Below, one piece after another: positions 1 to 11,167 of a DNA stretch of 64,000 nucleotides. The stretch covers positions 5,828,001 to 5,892,000 of the forward strand of contig JAJUBI010000001.1 of the NCBI GenBank assembly GCA_022419385.1, written 5' to 3'. The DNA is from Paraconiothyrium sp. Pb-2020 (taxonomy: Eukaryota; Ascomycota; Dothideomycetes; Pleosporales; Didymosphaeriaceae). Below the pieces are notes generated by a model. It searched no databases and was not told the origin of the DNA. It saw only the letters and a list, made by a program, of their open reading frames with translations. The first letter of the stretch is position 1, and every line of letters starts with the position of its first letter. Both the position numbers and the translations under genes were made by a program.

Positions 1-522
1 CCAATTAGCCACTGCGTTGCTTGTTTAAGGTTGGGATCCGGCAGAGCATCGTAGAGAACTTGGCGACCGTAGGTCTCTCGCGGTACGCCGTGGTAGTCTG
101 ATGGTAGTTCACTGTATATTCACAGGTCAGTTGTCGACCTGGATTGGGCGATGCAGGGATCTTGCCGCACCCGTTTGCAGGTAGTGAATCATTATGCCAG
201 GCCCAGCTTGATAAGGTGTTGAAGGGCAGAAATGTCTTATTGCAAGTCAGGACAATGTTTGACCACGGTTATGAAGACTCTCACCTGCATGCCGGTGTTG
301 TCAACATTGAATGCAAAGTTTCCGTTCCCGACTTGCAGAGGTGTTGTTTCGTTGTCGATCAACTTCGTCCGGACAATGTTGAAACGCGATACTACATGCT
401 GTCTAAAAGAAGTCAGTTGCAATCATTGGTGGTGAACCTGTCTAATACCTGTCAATCAGCGCAACGGCAAGAGACGGTGCCAGCAAGAGACAGTATCCTG
501 CCGCAACCTGGTTCACTCGCAT
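1..522 (-). CDS. Secreted six-hairpin-glycosidase-like protein (5' part; runs off the left edge)
   Basis: The gene reads leftwards and is cut by the window edge. Exon 1 starts at 522 and encodes a hydrophobic signal peptide (MRVNQVAAGYCLLLAPSLAV). Three short introns with consensus borders join it to a segment with RFNIVRTKLIDNETTP, then QVGNGNFAFNVDNTGMQ, then FLPFNTLSSWAWHNDSLP, then a segment with SDYHGVPRETYGRQVLYD. The order 'QVGNGNFAF..DNTGMQ..LPF..SSWAWHNDSLP' matches, from memory, a fungal family annotated as six-hairpin glycosidases of unknown substrate. The catalytic part lies outside the window. The exon joins were made by hand and restore one continuous frame. Secretion is inferred from the signal peptide. 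The opposite-strand open frame at 144-686 is treated as a shadow. Confidence 0.6.
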
Positions 523-772
523 CTTGTCGAAGCTACGAATCCGAAACAAAGGGATTGCGGACAGCAGAATATGCGAAGAATCTTGTACACAAGACTAGCT
601 CCCAAGTTGATGAGAGCCAACTAGATGTAGTAAGTATCCGATCCGGGGTAAATGCGACCGAGTGCAACCGACCCCTCATCGCTTAAGGTCGATTGCAGCG
701 TTGCAGGGCTAGCTGCAGACTAATGACTCGACGAGATGTATATTTTTCCGTGTGTATTCCAGTAACCGATGC

Positions 773-2269
773 TCAAGCCAGATCTACTTCGCGACCGCGT
801 CTTCGAAGGATGACTTGTATGCAATCAAGCTTTAGGCCACCCATGACTTCGGCATCTTTAGCGGCCCAGACATCCTCAATATCCCTCAAAACTCTTTTCA
901 GGCTGGGAAATTTCCTCGATTCGTACATCGCCAAGAATCGCTCGCGGACGAATTGTCGTTGCGTTGCATCCATGGCCTCACATCCAGCAGTGAACAAAGG
1001 CCAAACGTGCGAGGACACCAGCGGGGACTCGACCGGAACTTGTTCGATGAATGCGAGACATTCCTGTACATGCTTGACCGTAGTAGGGTTTGGCGAACCC
1101 ATGTCAAACCAGACGCGGTAAAGATATATGAATGCAGCGTGGCGATAAGCTTCGACGGTAAAGCTGATGTCTCGAGGTTCAGATGGGTTCAAATTGTCCA
1201 GATGTACAGTCATGTTGAGCAGTACTTGTTGAAGCTCGGCGCCCGTATTGAAATTATCGCCTTGCAGTTCCGACTGACCTGAAAAAAGCCTCTCCGCTTT
1301 CGCTGCTTCATGGAACTTGCTGATACGTGCGACGACTTGCAAGATCTTTGCAATGCTCTTCATCCTAACAGAACCTTCGATTGCAGTGAACTCAGAATCG
1401 TGTATGCCAAGAGGCGAAGAGCCTCTTGAAACTGAGGAGAGGATGTCGTGGTAGGCGAAAAGATTGTTCAGGAATGCCGCACTTGAAGAGGAACTATTGC
1501 CAGACCGAGCCCTTCTTCTCGCTATCATGGCCTTGGCACCGGTGAGATGGTTTACCGCATGCGCCTCTTCCTCATCACCAAATAGTCGTGCTGATATTTG
1601 CATCATCATCACAGTGGCTAACGTGGGATCTGCGTCAGCAAGGTATGGGTCCTGGATAGCCTCCTGCAACTGGTGGATTGCTTCGTACTGATGTTTGTAT
1701 GCCTCGAATCGGAGTGTTGTATCACCAGATACTAAAGCGAAGTGTGTTGCGGCCATAGACAACACTGTTGACTGTAAAGCGCCCGGCGTGTAGGTCATTG
1801 ATGCGAGATGAATTGTGAATGAGCTTGTGCCCCCATCTTTTGGGGCAGCCGATATCAGGGGAGATAGCTGCTCCAGCCAATAATGCAGAAGTCGTTGGTT
1901 CGTATAAGATAAGTCTGGGTAGACGGATGGATTCACCATGGGACTCAACGCCCAGTCGGAAGGATCTAGAAAGGGCGCACCATTAATTGGTGTTGGTGCA
2001 GAGACGACACTGAATGCAGAGATCGGGCTAGTGACGGATCCAAGGCTCTCGATAGATAACTTGTCGAGCGATTTGCTCCGCTTCGCATGACGTTTCCGTA
2101 AAGCTGGAGCGGATGAAGTGGCGATCTTCCATTTCCATTTTATTCCGTAACCTTTGCACTCTTTCTTCAATCTCGTGCATCTTCCACAGCTTGGCTTTTG
2201 CTCATCGCATTTGTAACCCGCTTCCCGACACGTCCAGCATCCATTTCGAGATCTCGTGTGACCAGCCAT
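773..2269 (-). CDS. Zn2Cys6 fungal transcription factor
   Basis: One uninterrupted exon of 498 residues. The N-terminus (about residues 10-40) carries the binuclear zinc cluster with six cysteines in the pattern CWTCREAGYKCDE then CGRCTRLKKEC, followed by a basic linker (GYGIKWKWK) and a Lys/Arg-rich stretch. The remainder is helical and resembles the fungal-specific middle homology region (Fungal_trans_2 type) of regulators that bind CGG-type half-sites. It should act in the nucleus as a DNA-binding activator or repressor. No pathway partner is evident: the left neighbour is a secreted hydrolase-like gene on the same strand and the right neighbour is VPS1. A regulatory link to the hydrolase is possible but is only an inference from adjacency. 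Confidence 0.9.
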   Translation of the reverse strand: MAGHTRSRNGCWTCREAGYKCDEQKPSCGRCTRLKKECKGYGIKWKWKIATSSAPALRKRHAKRSKSLDKLSIESLGSVTSPISAFSVVSAPTPINGAPFLDPSDWALSPMVNPSVYPDLSYTNQRLLHYWLEQLSPLISAAPKDGGTSSFTIHLASMTYTPGALQSTVLSMAATHFALVSGDTTLRFEAYKHQYEAIHQLQEAIQDPYLADADPTLATVMMMQISARLFGDEEEAHAVNHLTGAKAMIARRRARSGNSSSSSAAFLNNLFAYHDILSSVSRGSSPLGIHDSEFTAIEGSVRMKSIAKILQVVARISKFHEAAKAERLFSGQSELQGDNFNTGAELQQVLLNMTVHLDNLNPSEPRDISFTVEAYRHAAFIYLYRVWFDMGSPNPTTVKHVQECLAFIEQVPVESPLVSSHVWPLFTAGCEAMDATQRQFVRERFLAMYESRKFPSLKRVLRDIEDVWAAKDAEVMGGLKLDCIQVILRRRGREVDLA

Positions 2270-3465
2270 GATAAGGAAGTCGGTCTCTCAAAGCAACAAC
2301 GATTCTCGTCGGTACCATAAATCAGTCATCGTTGTTGAACCGTCCCTCTGGAGATCACACGCAAAGGGAACACGGCAAATCATATGAAAGAGGCGGGGTT
2401 CGTGGGAAGGGGAAGAGTGTGCATGCGGAGAACTCTCGAAATTGGTCTAAAAGCGGCAAGTGGACCTAACCACGCGACGTCCGTGCAAAGTCGGGCCGAA
2501 GAGGTCTCGAACGTCACCAGAGTCTGGAACCTACCTTTGTACGTAGATTTTGAACCTGAAATCATAATTAGCAGGGTCAAAAAGGTTTCCTTATTTGTTC
2601 ATAGCTCCGTCGTTCACAGTACAAGACACTTGCCATCAGTCCATCTTGAGAGTCGCAAGGCATGCTTATTACAATATTTATATATTCTCTCTGGTTCGGG
2701 GAGTGTAATGCCTATGAACCTTGCTTCTCTCTGAATCTTAGTACTCCTTCGCTGCATCATTGTGTAATTGAATTCATCAGACGCTCCCAGTTGCTTCGTG
2801 TTCAGTATGATAGCTGTCACTTTTGCTGAAGATGATGTTGTTATTGAAGAGTCGAAGTAATTGGGTAATGTTTGATAGAAGCCGTGACTGAGTCCAAGCT
2901 ATGTGTGCAGTGTTACCGAACACCGGGCCCTCAATCGTGATCGCCCGCTGCCGCTCAAACGATACGCGTCTACCTCCGTGTCTTGCGTTAACGCCTGGAA
3001 GCGAACGATGAGCGATTTGCGTGCGAAGGACTCAGTGAGCGCGCCAAGTGGCGGAAGACCTCTCTAGCAGACGGTCTTTCGAAGCTATAGAACAGTTCGC
3101 GACCTCGCAAGAGACTCAGGGATCTGCTTGATGTCAGGCAGCTAGGCACTGATTGTTATAGACCAAGGGAAGGGGAGGTTTCCTAGGTATAGCCATCCGC
3201 TCCCTCCAGATTTCTAGCGTCTAAACTTCGATTGGATAAGAACTCGCACCTGTCATTCGGGATTGCGAACATATGCATGCATAAATGACAAGAATGGTAT
3301 ATCTATCTGTCAACGTCCCTTCTCAACTTGCACTTAATAGGACACACAAAACACCACCCAGGCTCGTGAAGACGACCTAGTCGTTAAATATGCTCTTCAC
3401 ACAGCCAGCGTACGTATTACGTATCTCGCTAACCGATCCACCTACACTCCAAATCTACACCTTCT
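2270..3465. other. Intergenic stretch, no convincing gene
   Basis: About 1.2 kb between the start of the Zn2Cys6 gene and the 3' end of VPS1. It must hold the Zn2Cys6 promoter. The short open frames on both strands have no recognisable domain or splice continuation. Confidence 0.6.
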
Positions 3466-5864
3466 CTATTGCACCTGGTTCACGATCTCGCTCGCCTTGC
3501 TCAATGATTCCACCATCTGCTGGCACTCCTTGCGCCGCCTAACAGTGTACTCGGACTCCTTCAGCAAATCATCAAGCTCCTCCGTCTTGTACATGTTCTC
3601 GAGCAACTCGCGCTGCATTTCCTCTTTCGTCCAACTGACGAGATTAAGCATGATGGCTTTGGGTACCATGTCGATCATGGTGCGGCGGACGATGTTGAAG
3701 TATGAGGTGATGAGAAGCTCTGTTATACATTAGCAAGTTTTTTCAGAAGAAAAAGATTGAATACGGAACGTACTGATGACCTCAACCTCTTGGACCTCCT
3801 TCTCGCTCAGTGTACCGCTCGCCTTGAGCGTAGATGGCGGCGGCTCCATGGCCGCCATCTTCTTCTTATTCTTGCTGGCGAAGAAACTTCCGAAAAAGCC
3901 GCCACCCTCACCCCCGTCCAGTCCCAAACTTGGGCTTGCCGCCCGCGGCGGCACTGCTGGAGGCAAAGGCTTCCCGGTTTTAGGATCGACCTGTTGAGGC
4001 TTGCTTGCATTGTGTCGCTCGTGTACGATTGCCATGGCTCGAGACCATTGATGAAATCTGGGTGACCGGTATTGATGTAGCACGATTCCATAGCAACAAG
4101 ATCCTTGACGAGCTTGTTCGTGGGATCCATGGCCTTCTTGAAGAACATGACGACGACTTGGTGGAGCTTCTCTTTGAGATACCGTCTGAAGGTTGACTTG
4201 TTCAGAAGCTGGCCAAGGATGCGGATCAATTCGTCGTAGACCAGGCTGACACACTTCAACGAAGGGTCTTCTAGGCGTTTGATTTGCTGCTTCACGATAA
4301 GCTCAAAGGCAGTAGTACCGACGAAAAGCGCAGGTGAGGAACCAGACGAGTTGTAAAGCACAGTTCGAATGTCGACATCCTTGACTTGGTCGAAGGGGTC
4401 TACAGCTTTGACACCGTTGGCGTACAACTCGTGATAGACGAAGGAAATACGTGCGCCGCCAGAGAGTTCAGATGCAGATAGCTCCTGGTTGTTGCCCTCG
4501 AGGACCCCCCGGTATTCGTTGCTGAATTCAGTGATCATGTTCAATACGATGTTCGAACTGTTGCCAAGTAACGAGTCGCCCAGGGAAGCTAATTCGGCAG
4601 AGTATTTCTGGAGCGAGGAGGCAATGCGCGCTTTGATATCAGGCAATGTTTGCTTGATGTGCATCATGAGGATCTAGAGCTACGTTAGCTTAATCCCAGT
4701 GGCTTTGGATATGCAACTAGATGCCTACCAGGTTCAGCTTGCGTGCTAGATACGGCGTGCCACAGTAGGCTGCCTTGTTCTTGTACGCGCGGTGGTTTTC
4801 GAAGAACGACCGTTCGTGCTCCAGAGCAGATGAAATCGCCTTCTTATTTTCGATATCACGTTGCCCTCGGTTCACGACCGGAACGTAGCCCAACCGCAGC
4901 GGAATGATGCGCCCCGCCAGGATATCCACGACATCGGTTCCCTCGTCCATCAAGTCGACCTTTGTGAGGACACCGATTGTCCGCTGTCCCTCAGGGTCCA
5001 CTTCTCGCGCCAGCTTCAGACCGTCCGAGTTTGCCAAATCTGTGTTCGCCGCCGTAACAGCGAGTATGATGGCGTTCGGCTTGCTGATTTGCTTGAGCAC
5101 CATTTCGCGGATCTGGCGCTCGATATCGCGGGGTTGATCCCCAACGGGGACCTTTGTGAGACCGGGCAAATCGACGAGCGTAAGCGTAAGGACGTTTGGC
5201 GAGTATATCCTCAGATTAATGGGCGCGGGAGAGATACCGGCATTGCGACCCGTCTTGGACTCGGTCTCGCGCACAATCTCCTCTCGTATCTTGTTGAAGT
5301 CGTGGAACTTCTGGCCGGGAATGTGTAGAAACTCCCCACTCGTCCACGTTGGACTCTGCATCCGACGTCTTCACCTCTTCCTTCACGCCATTTGCCTGCG
5401 GTTTCGATGATTGCCGATTGATGAGCTGAAGAATAAGCGGTCTTCGCGTGACGATACCAGTTCCTCGAGGAAGACTGTTGCCTCTTCAGCTTGCTGCCCG
5501 ACTTCTCAGCCTATGGACGAGGAGCTCCCAGCACTCACAAGTCACGACGATATTTTCCAGCACCGAACTCTTTCCACTCGACTGCGATCCTACGACTGCA
5601 ATCTGAGGCAAATCTATGGGGTTTTGGACCTGCGACAGGCATCAGCTTGTGCGCTCGTTGTCGCGGCGGTGGGGTTGTGCTGAATGGCATTTCAGAAGTG
5701 GCGACGTACCCCTACGGTAGTGAAGACATCCTGAAGCTTGTTGACAAGCGTAATCAGAGTCGGGTCGTTGACGTTGATGCTACGAAGCATTCGTTAGTTG
5801 CGGCCCTGGGGTCCTACACAAGCTCCACTATGGGGGATACCTACGCAGTTGGGTTGACCGACAT
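3466..5864 (-). pseudogene. VPS1: VPS1-type dynamin GTPase with three frame breaks
   Basis: Homologue of the fungal dynamin-related GTPase Vps1, which drives membrane fission in vacuolar and endosomal sorting and in peroxisome division. Proposed start at 5864 (MSVNPTA, then an intron, then NVNDPTLITLVNKLQDVF). Visible GTPase motifs are G1 GSQSSGKSS, G3 DLPG and G4 TKVD; then come the stalk and a C-terminal GED with coiled-coil character ending NQVQ. Introns near 5630-5707, 5460-5535, 4668-4730 and 3725-3773 have good borders. The frame breaks at three places: near 5545 (four bases missing between ENIV and RDF), in a C4 run at 5334-5337 (two bases missing at DEWG-EF) and near 4042 (one base missing at FING-RAMAIV). 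The residues on either side are highly conserved, so this is either a recent pseudogene or an assembly artefact. As written it cannot make full-length Vps1. Confidence 0.85.
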
Positions 5865-6381
5865 GCCGGCGACGTGTTCTCTAGTGGTGCCTTCTCAAGG
5901 TGTGTGTATGCAGCGGAGACTCTGTGAGTGCGCTGTGGTTTGTAGGGAAGCGTGGGAGGACTCGGGGGGTGTTTGGGGTCAACTGTGTTAGGGTGCGCAC
6001 GCCCGCGGTTTGCGTATCGAGTGTGTCGTAGCTGCCAGGCAAGGATATGCGCCACTGTGGCGCAGCGCACCGTCGTCACCGCACCCGTACTAGCGCCTAG
6101 GGGAACGCTCTACGATACAATACATGCACAAATTTGAATCCTAATGGTCTATCGCCGACATTGACAATGCGAGAGCATACACGAGAACACTCACAGACAA
6201 TCACACAGGAGGCGACGTACAGGCATGAGAATGGCATCCGGTCGCGCCCCCCCTAATATCCCACACTCTCCGTTCAGGTGCGAGCGTCGTCAGCCAGATT
6301 AGGCATCAACATTTGTTCATGTACAAACAGCTCAATCTATATCCACCATTTCAGAAAACACGCTATGCAATACGCGAAACC
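5865..6381. promoter_or_regulatory. VPS1 upstream region / VMA1 3' region
   Basis: 517 bp between the tandem VMA1 and VPS1 genes. It contains the VMA1 3' untranslated region and the presumed VPS1 promoter. No further gene or distinct repeat was seen. Confidence 0.5.
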
Positions 6382-8623
6382 TTACTCGTCTACCACAGAC
6401 GCGAACTTGTCCGTCATCCGCTGGAGAAGCTCCTCGTACTAAGAAACAGTTAGCGGGTTACAGAACATGTGGAGTCTTGCGCAACGTACTTTCTTCGTGA
6501 TCTTCTCCTCGCCTTCACTAGGCACCTCGAACTTCATGCTGCGCAGCTGACTCTGCACCTCTGATGTGCTCTCTCGGATCTTTGCCCACGGATGACCCTG
6601 TGCGACTGCCTTCTGTGCCTCGTCATGGAACGCCATCATGTTCTTCATCATCCATTCCGTCTTCCACAGTGGGCAGAACTGGTCGTAATCAGAGTATCCG
6701 TTTTGCTGCAAGAAATCCTCCTTCAGGAGTGTTGCAACGTCCAGAGTAATCTTGTCGCTGTCACCTAGAGCAGATTTACCGACAAGTTGCACAACCTGGT
6801 CGAGATCTTCGGACGTCGTCAGAAGCTCCTTGATGCGGTCGCGCAGGCGAGGGAACTCTGGATTGTGTTTCGCGTAGTACTTGTCTAGTGGTGTCGTGTA
6901 CTTGCTGTAACTTAGACTAGTGTTCACAGACGGGAAATGTTTCCGCTGCGCAAGCTTCTTGTCGAGACCCCAGAAAACTTGTACAATGTTGAGCGTACTC
7001 GTAGTAACAGGATCTGAGAAATCACCACCTGGAGGGCTGACGGCACCGACGATACTGACACTGCCGTGACGCTCAGGGCTACCGAGCGCAGTGACGCGAC
7101 CAGCACGCTCGTAGAAAGAGGCCAGCTTGGCACCCAAATAGGCGGGGAAACCTTGGTCAGCAGGCATCTCTCCCAGACGACCCGAAATCTCACGAAGAGC
7201 CTCAGCCCATCGCGAAGATGAATCAGCCATCATAGCAACGTCCTTGCCCTGATCGCGGAAATACTCAGCAACCGTGACTTTAAGCACGTCAGTACATTGG
7301 GCATGAGATTGGGAGATGGTAAACTTACTACCAGTGTAGATGGAGGCTTCACGAGCGGCCACAGGCATGTTGGATGTGTTGGCGATGAGGGTAGTACGCT
7401 TCATAATAGGCTCCTTCTTGCCGTTGACGTCAATGGTCAGCTCGGGGAAATCCATCAACACTTCGGCCATCTCGTTTCCACGCTCTGTGCACATTAGCGT
7501 TGCGCATACGCAAACGACAACTGTGATTGGACTCACCTCCGCAACCGACGTAGACAATAATATCAGAGTTGGAGAACTTGGAAAGAGACTGGCTGATGAC
7601 AGTCTTGCCGCATCCGAAAGCACCAGGAATACACACAGTACCACCTTGGACACTGGGGAAAAGCGCATCAAGCACACGCTGGCCAACAACAAGAGGCTGG
7701 TCGGACGAAAGCTTCTCGGAACTGGGCCGCGGTACACGGACGGGCCATTGGTGCATCATGCTGTATTCAGTCTTGACGCCGTTGAACTCGAGTTCCAAGA
7801 TCTTCTCATCTACGGTGTAGCTGCCCTTGTCCGAAATGCGGGTGATGGTTCCCTTGGCGCGAGGAGGGAGTAGGATCTTGTGATCGCTGAGCAAGCTGTT
7901 CTCGACGACGCTACCGAAGACATCACCACCAGTGATGTGGTCGCCGACCTTGTATTTGCCGGGTGTGAAGTCCCACTTCTTCTTGCGGTCGAGAGCGGGG
8001 ATGTCGATACCGCGGGGGATGTAGATGCTGTTCGCTGCGTCGGAAATACTCTTGAGCGGGCGCTGGATACCGTCGTAGATAGTTTCCATGAGACCAGGGC
8101 CAAGCTCGACGGAGAGGGGCTTGCCGGTCCTCACGACAGGGTCGCCGACCGTCACACCAGCTGAGAGCGATTAGACGTTACTTTCGAAATGTGATTCCAT
8201 GGCATACCAGTCTCCTCGTAGACCTGAATAGTAGCCCTGTCGGCTTCAATTCGGATGACCTCACCGACGAGGTTCTCATGACCGACACGGACCTGCATGC
8301 AACATCAATAATCGAGAATGTCCAGGTTTGGAGTGCACATACCAGCTCGTACATAGCACATCCGATCATGTTCGCGGCTACGATGACAGGTCTTCACTTA
8401 TCAGTATTAATTGCGAAAGCGCGGTGCGGTGACGTACCCAGAGATGGAGAAGACGGTTCCTGCATAAGTGTCAGTATGATGCCCCGATTCAACATATGAA
8501 TGGCGCATTCACGTACCCGTCTGCTCGTCATCGTCGGTCTCCTTCTGCTGTTTCTGCAACCCCACCGTCGTCAGCCATGGCCCGTCTCAATGCCCCTCCA
8601 AATCGATCACTCACAGGTGGCAT
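6382..8623 (-). CDS. VMA1: V-type proton ATPase catalytic subunit A
   Basis: Catalytic A subunit of the V1 sector of the vacuolar H+-ATPase, which hydrolyses ATP to acidify vacuoles and endomembranes. I reconstruct nine exons: MPP | KQQKETDDDEQTG | TVFSISG | PVIVAANMIGCAMYEL | a segment from VRVGHENLVGEV to YEETA | GVTVGDPVV to YVGCG | ERGNEMAEV to YTGI | TVAEYF to KITKK | YEELLQRMTDKFASVVDE. Walker A is GAFGCGKT. The catalytic-site segment SSSRWAEALREISGR and the VSPPGGDFSDPVT stretch are present. The frame is intact over the whole length (about 610-620 residues, usual for the family). No intein is present; a 51-bp intron sits two codons downstream of the yeast VDE insertion point. The start at 8623 follows an open in-frame stretch discussed in the findings. 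Its downstream neighbour VPS1 also serves the vacuole. Confidence 0.96.
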
Positions 8624-9231
8624 CTTTGCTGTTTTTTCTTCTTGCTTTACCGCGTCGACTGGCGAGTAAGGCGGTGGAGTCTCGACGTCGTCGGCTTCGT
8701 CCTGCGGGAGGAGGACCGGACTCCTAGGAAGCGGAACGAGCTTGGGGTGGGTGCCTGTCTCGTGGGAGGTGCTGGGGCGAGGTGGCAGCTGTTCTTCGTT
8801 ACTGGCCTTGCGCACAAGATCTAGGAGGGAAGGTCGAGGTCGAAGACGAGGCCGTAAACCAAGCATGCAACGGCGATAGATTGGGCGAGGAAGCTCGACA
8901 GTCGAGGTGCAGGGCAAGTGCAACAGAATGACGCCGGCAGGAGCTCCACCATAATGGTCCGTGCGAGGTCTGTGCTCAAGCTATCGCATCGCTTGCATCC
9001 AGCACGCCTCAACCCTCATGAGATCGCAGATGTATGATACTGATGCTCAACTTGCTGATCATGTCGACACACTGCGTGCTAATACAACGTCGCCTTCCCT
9101 GCTCTTACAGCGAGTTCCTCCCTGTGACCCCTACAATGGAAGCTATTAGAAACGGAGACCTCTCACCGGTGAATTCTCATGCGTGTGTAGAAGCGCAAAT
9201 CATCGACACAACGACCTACGACGGTTAAATC
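8624..9231. promoter_or_regulatory. VMA1 upstream region
   Basis: Presumed VMA1 promoter and 5' untranslated region. About 100 codons upstream of the start (to about 8923) are open in the VMA1 frame and rich in Pro, Arg and Glu, but have no recognisable domain. Confidence 0.4.
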
Positions 9232-9489
9232 TCATATAAAATCCTGAGCAGAGATACTAGCAGGGAAAACCACGTCTCCGCCTTCCTTCACATCGCGCAA
9301 GATATATATCGCACAGCACATGCGAAGCAGCTCTGCGACATCTACTCCCTGTCCCCTGACACACAAGACAACGATGCACCCCAGCGCATATGCCTGTTTG
9401 AAAGTGACATCGAATTCTTCGCTGCGGTGCTTGCTATGGCGGAAGCTAATCTCGTTCCGAAGACGTACTTTCACGTTTTTGACCTGCTA
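9232..9489 (-). CDS. Possible terminal exon of an unrecognised small gene
   Basis: An open segment on the minus strand encodes about 85 residues (VKNVKVRLRNEISF to FPASISAQDFI) with protein-like composition. It is preceded by a good acceptor (AATTAGCAG). A C/T-rich stretch and an ATG near 9632 lie upstream, but that ATG frame meets a stop after 13 codons and I could not join it cleanly to this segment. I recognise no domain. It may be the last exon of a small gene between VMA1 and the dihydroorotase gene, or a chance open frame. Confidence 0.25.
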
Positions 9490-9918
9490 ATTCCGTTTGC
9501 TAGACAGATTAGAAAGAATGGCAAGTTCGCTTGCTGGGCGGCGTGCTTGAAGACCGACTCCCGGGGAGCTATGCACCCGCGATTCAGGCTTAGAGAGATG
9601 TTATGCTAGATTTTGTGGTCGGTGTATTCATCTAAGGGGAGGAGAGGAGGAAGAGGCTGGTGGTTGATGAGGATGTGAGAGAGGTTGGAGAGGATGCTTG
9701 GCTTGAGAGTAACGGCGGGAGACGGAAAAGGCTGTTTGAGCTTGCGCGAAGGGTGGAGGGGAACAAGGGTTGTGATGTTTTGTGGGTGAATGTGTGCAGC
9801 GACTTCTGATGAACGGGGGAGTAGCAGATTTGAAAGTTAGCGATATTGGAGATCTTGTACGAATACTATCATGCTATAATGTTAACACCGTTTTCACCAG
9901 GAGTCTATCAGCGCTTCT
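9490..9918. other. Short intergenic stretch
   Basis: Between the tentative exon at 9232-9489 and the 3' end of the dihydroorotase gene. Read on the minus strand it is C/T-rich around 9650-9780, as fungal core promoters often are. Nothing else seen. Confidence 0.4.
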
Positions 9919-11167
9919 CTACTTCCACTCCACACTCCACGTCGTCTCGCCCCTCCTGAACGGCACGACCCTTACATTGATACCGTCCTTCTCCAACACA
10001 TCAACCACCTTTTCCTGCCCCTTCCGCAGCACAACTCGCTCACCCCTCCCATCGTCCACCTGATAGAACCTCCTCCCCCACCCACCAAAGAACCCCTCCA
10101 ACCCGTCCTGATTAATTTCCTCCTCCCCAACCACACCCCTCTCCACCCCCTCTCCAACGCATCAAGCACATACCCCACCGCATTCCCCTGTGTAAACACC
10201 CCCGCCGCAACCTTATCCTCACCCCCCTTCTTCCCTTGATCATGCGGCGCGCTATCCGTGCCTAGGAAAAACCGCCCCTCGCTCCGTACAACAGCCTGCA
10301 ACAGCGCATCCCGGTCTTCCGGCGTCTTAGCCACCGGCTTGCAGAAGCAGAATGGGTCGCCTGCCCAGTCGTCGATGACGAGCGAGAGGTGGTGCGCGGT
10401 GATTGTACCCGCGACGGAGGACCCGCAGGCCCTCACAGCGGCGAGGGCAGCGGCCGTGCTGCAGTGCTCCAGAATAATACGCAACTTTGGGAATTTCTCA
10501 TGGAGGGACTTCAACGTTGGCAGGAAAGCTGGCTCTGCGTTGAGGATAGTGATGGCCGCGCTATCTTTCGTGGCATGGGCGTGGGAGGGGGTCGAGGGGA
10601 CTTCGCCGTGGAGGTTGAGGATCATGTTTTGTTTTTCCATCTCCGCAAAGACGGGGTAGAATGATTCGTAGGAGATGACGCCGGAGGATGAGTTCTTGGG
10701 AGGGTTAGAGTGGGTGGAGGCGGAGGGAGGGGTGGCTTACGGTTGTTACGCCGGCTGGGTAGGACTTTACGCCTGTGATGCCCGCTTTCTTCGCCTCGCG
10801 GATCACTTCGGGGGTGATTGATTCATGCAAATACAGCGACATGAGATAGTCGACGTTAGGCTCTATGGCCTTCAACCGGTCACGGTACTCCAGACATTGT
10901 TTTACTGTAGTGACAGGCGGGACCAGGTTAGGCTACAAGGATGCATCAGTATTAAATACTATGAACTCAAGAATAAAAAGGGCTATTTACTTTCGCAAGG
11001 GTGGAGTATGCGGGGAAGCGAAAGGATCATACCATGACATACACCTGATTCACACCACCCTGGCGAATTGTCGGCGTAACGAGCTGCGACATCTCGCCAT
11101 CTCTCAAGTGCACGTGTGCATCGAATGCGGCCGGCAGCTCCAGCTCACTTATCTGAGTGAATTTCAT
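9919..11167 (-). CDS. URA4: Dihydroorotase (frame break near the 3' end)
   Basis: Dihydroorotase cyclises N-carbamoyl-aspartate to dihydroorotate in de novo pyrimidine synthesis. Exon 1 from 11167 carries the metal-binding HVHLRDGEM motif. Exon 2 follows (PNLVPPVTTVKQCLEY to KSYPAGVTT), then exon 3 from NSSSGVISYESFYPVF. The metal-site segments LNLHGEV, HCST and GTDSAPH are visible, the last with the conserved Asp. After DALERG the frame shifts: the expected tail (VVGEEEIN, FFGGWGRRFYQVDD, TWSVEWK) continues one frame over, consistent with one base missing from a C5 run at 10146-10150 (plus strand). With that base the protein would have the usual length of roughly 360 residues. An indel error or a recent lesion are both possible. 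Confidence 0.88.

Noticed and set aside
144..686. Open frame of 180 codons on the plus strand
   Set aside because: The minus strand carries a spliced gene with a signal peptide and conserved motifs over the same bases; this frame has no domain or composition support.
6382..8623. VMA1 intein
   Set aside because: The extein motif is interrupted only by a 51-bp intron; no intein splicing or homing-endonuclease motifs are present.
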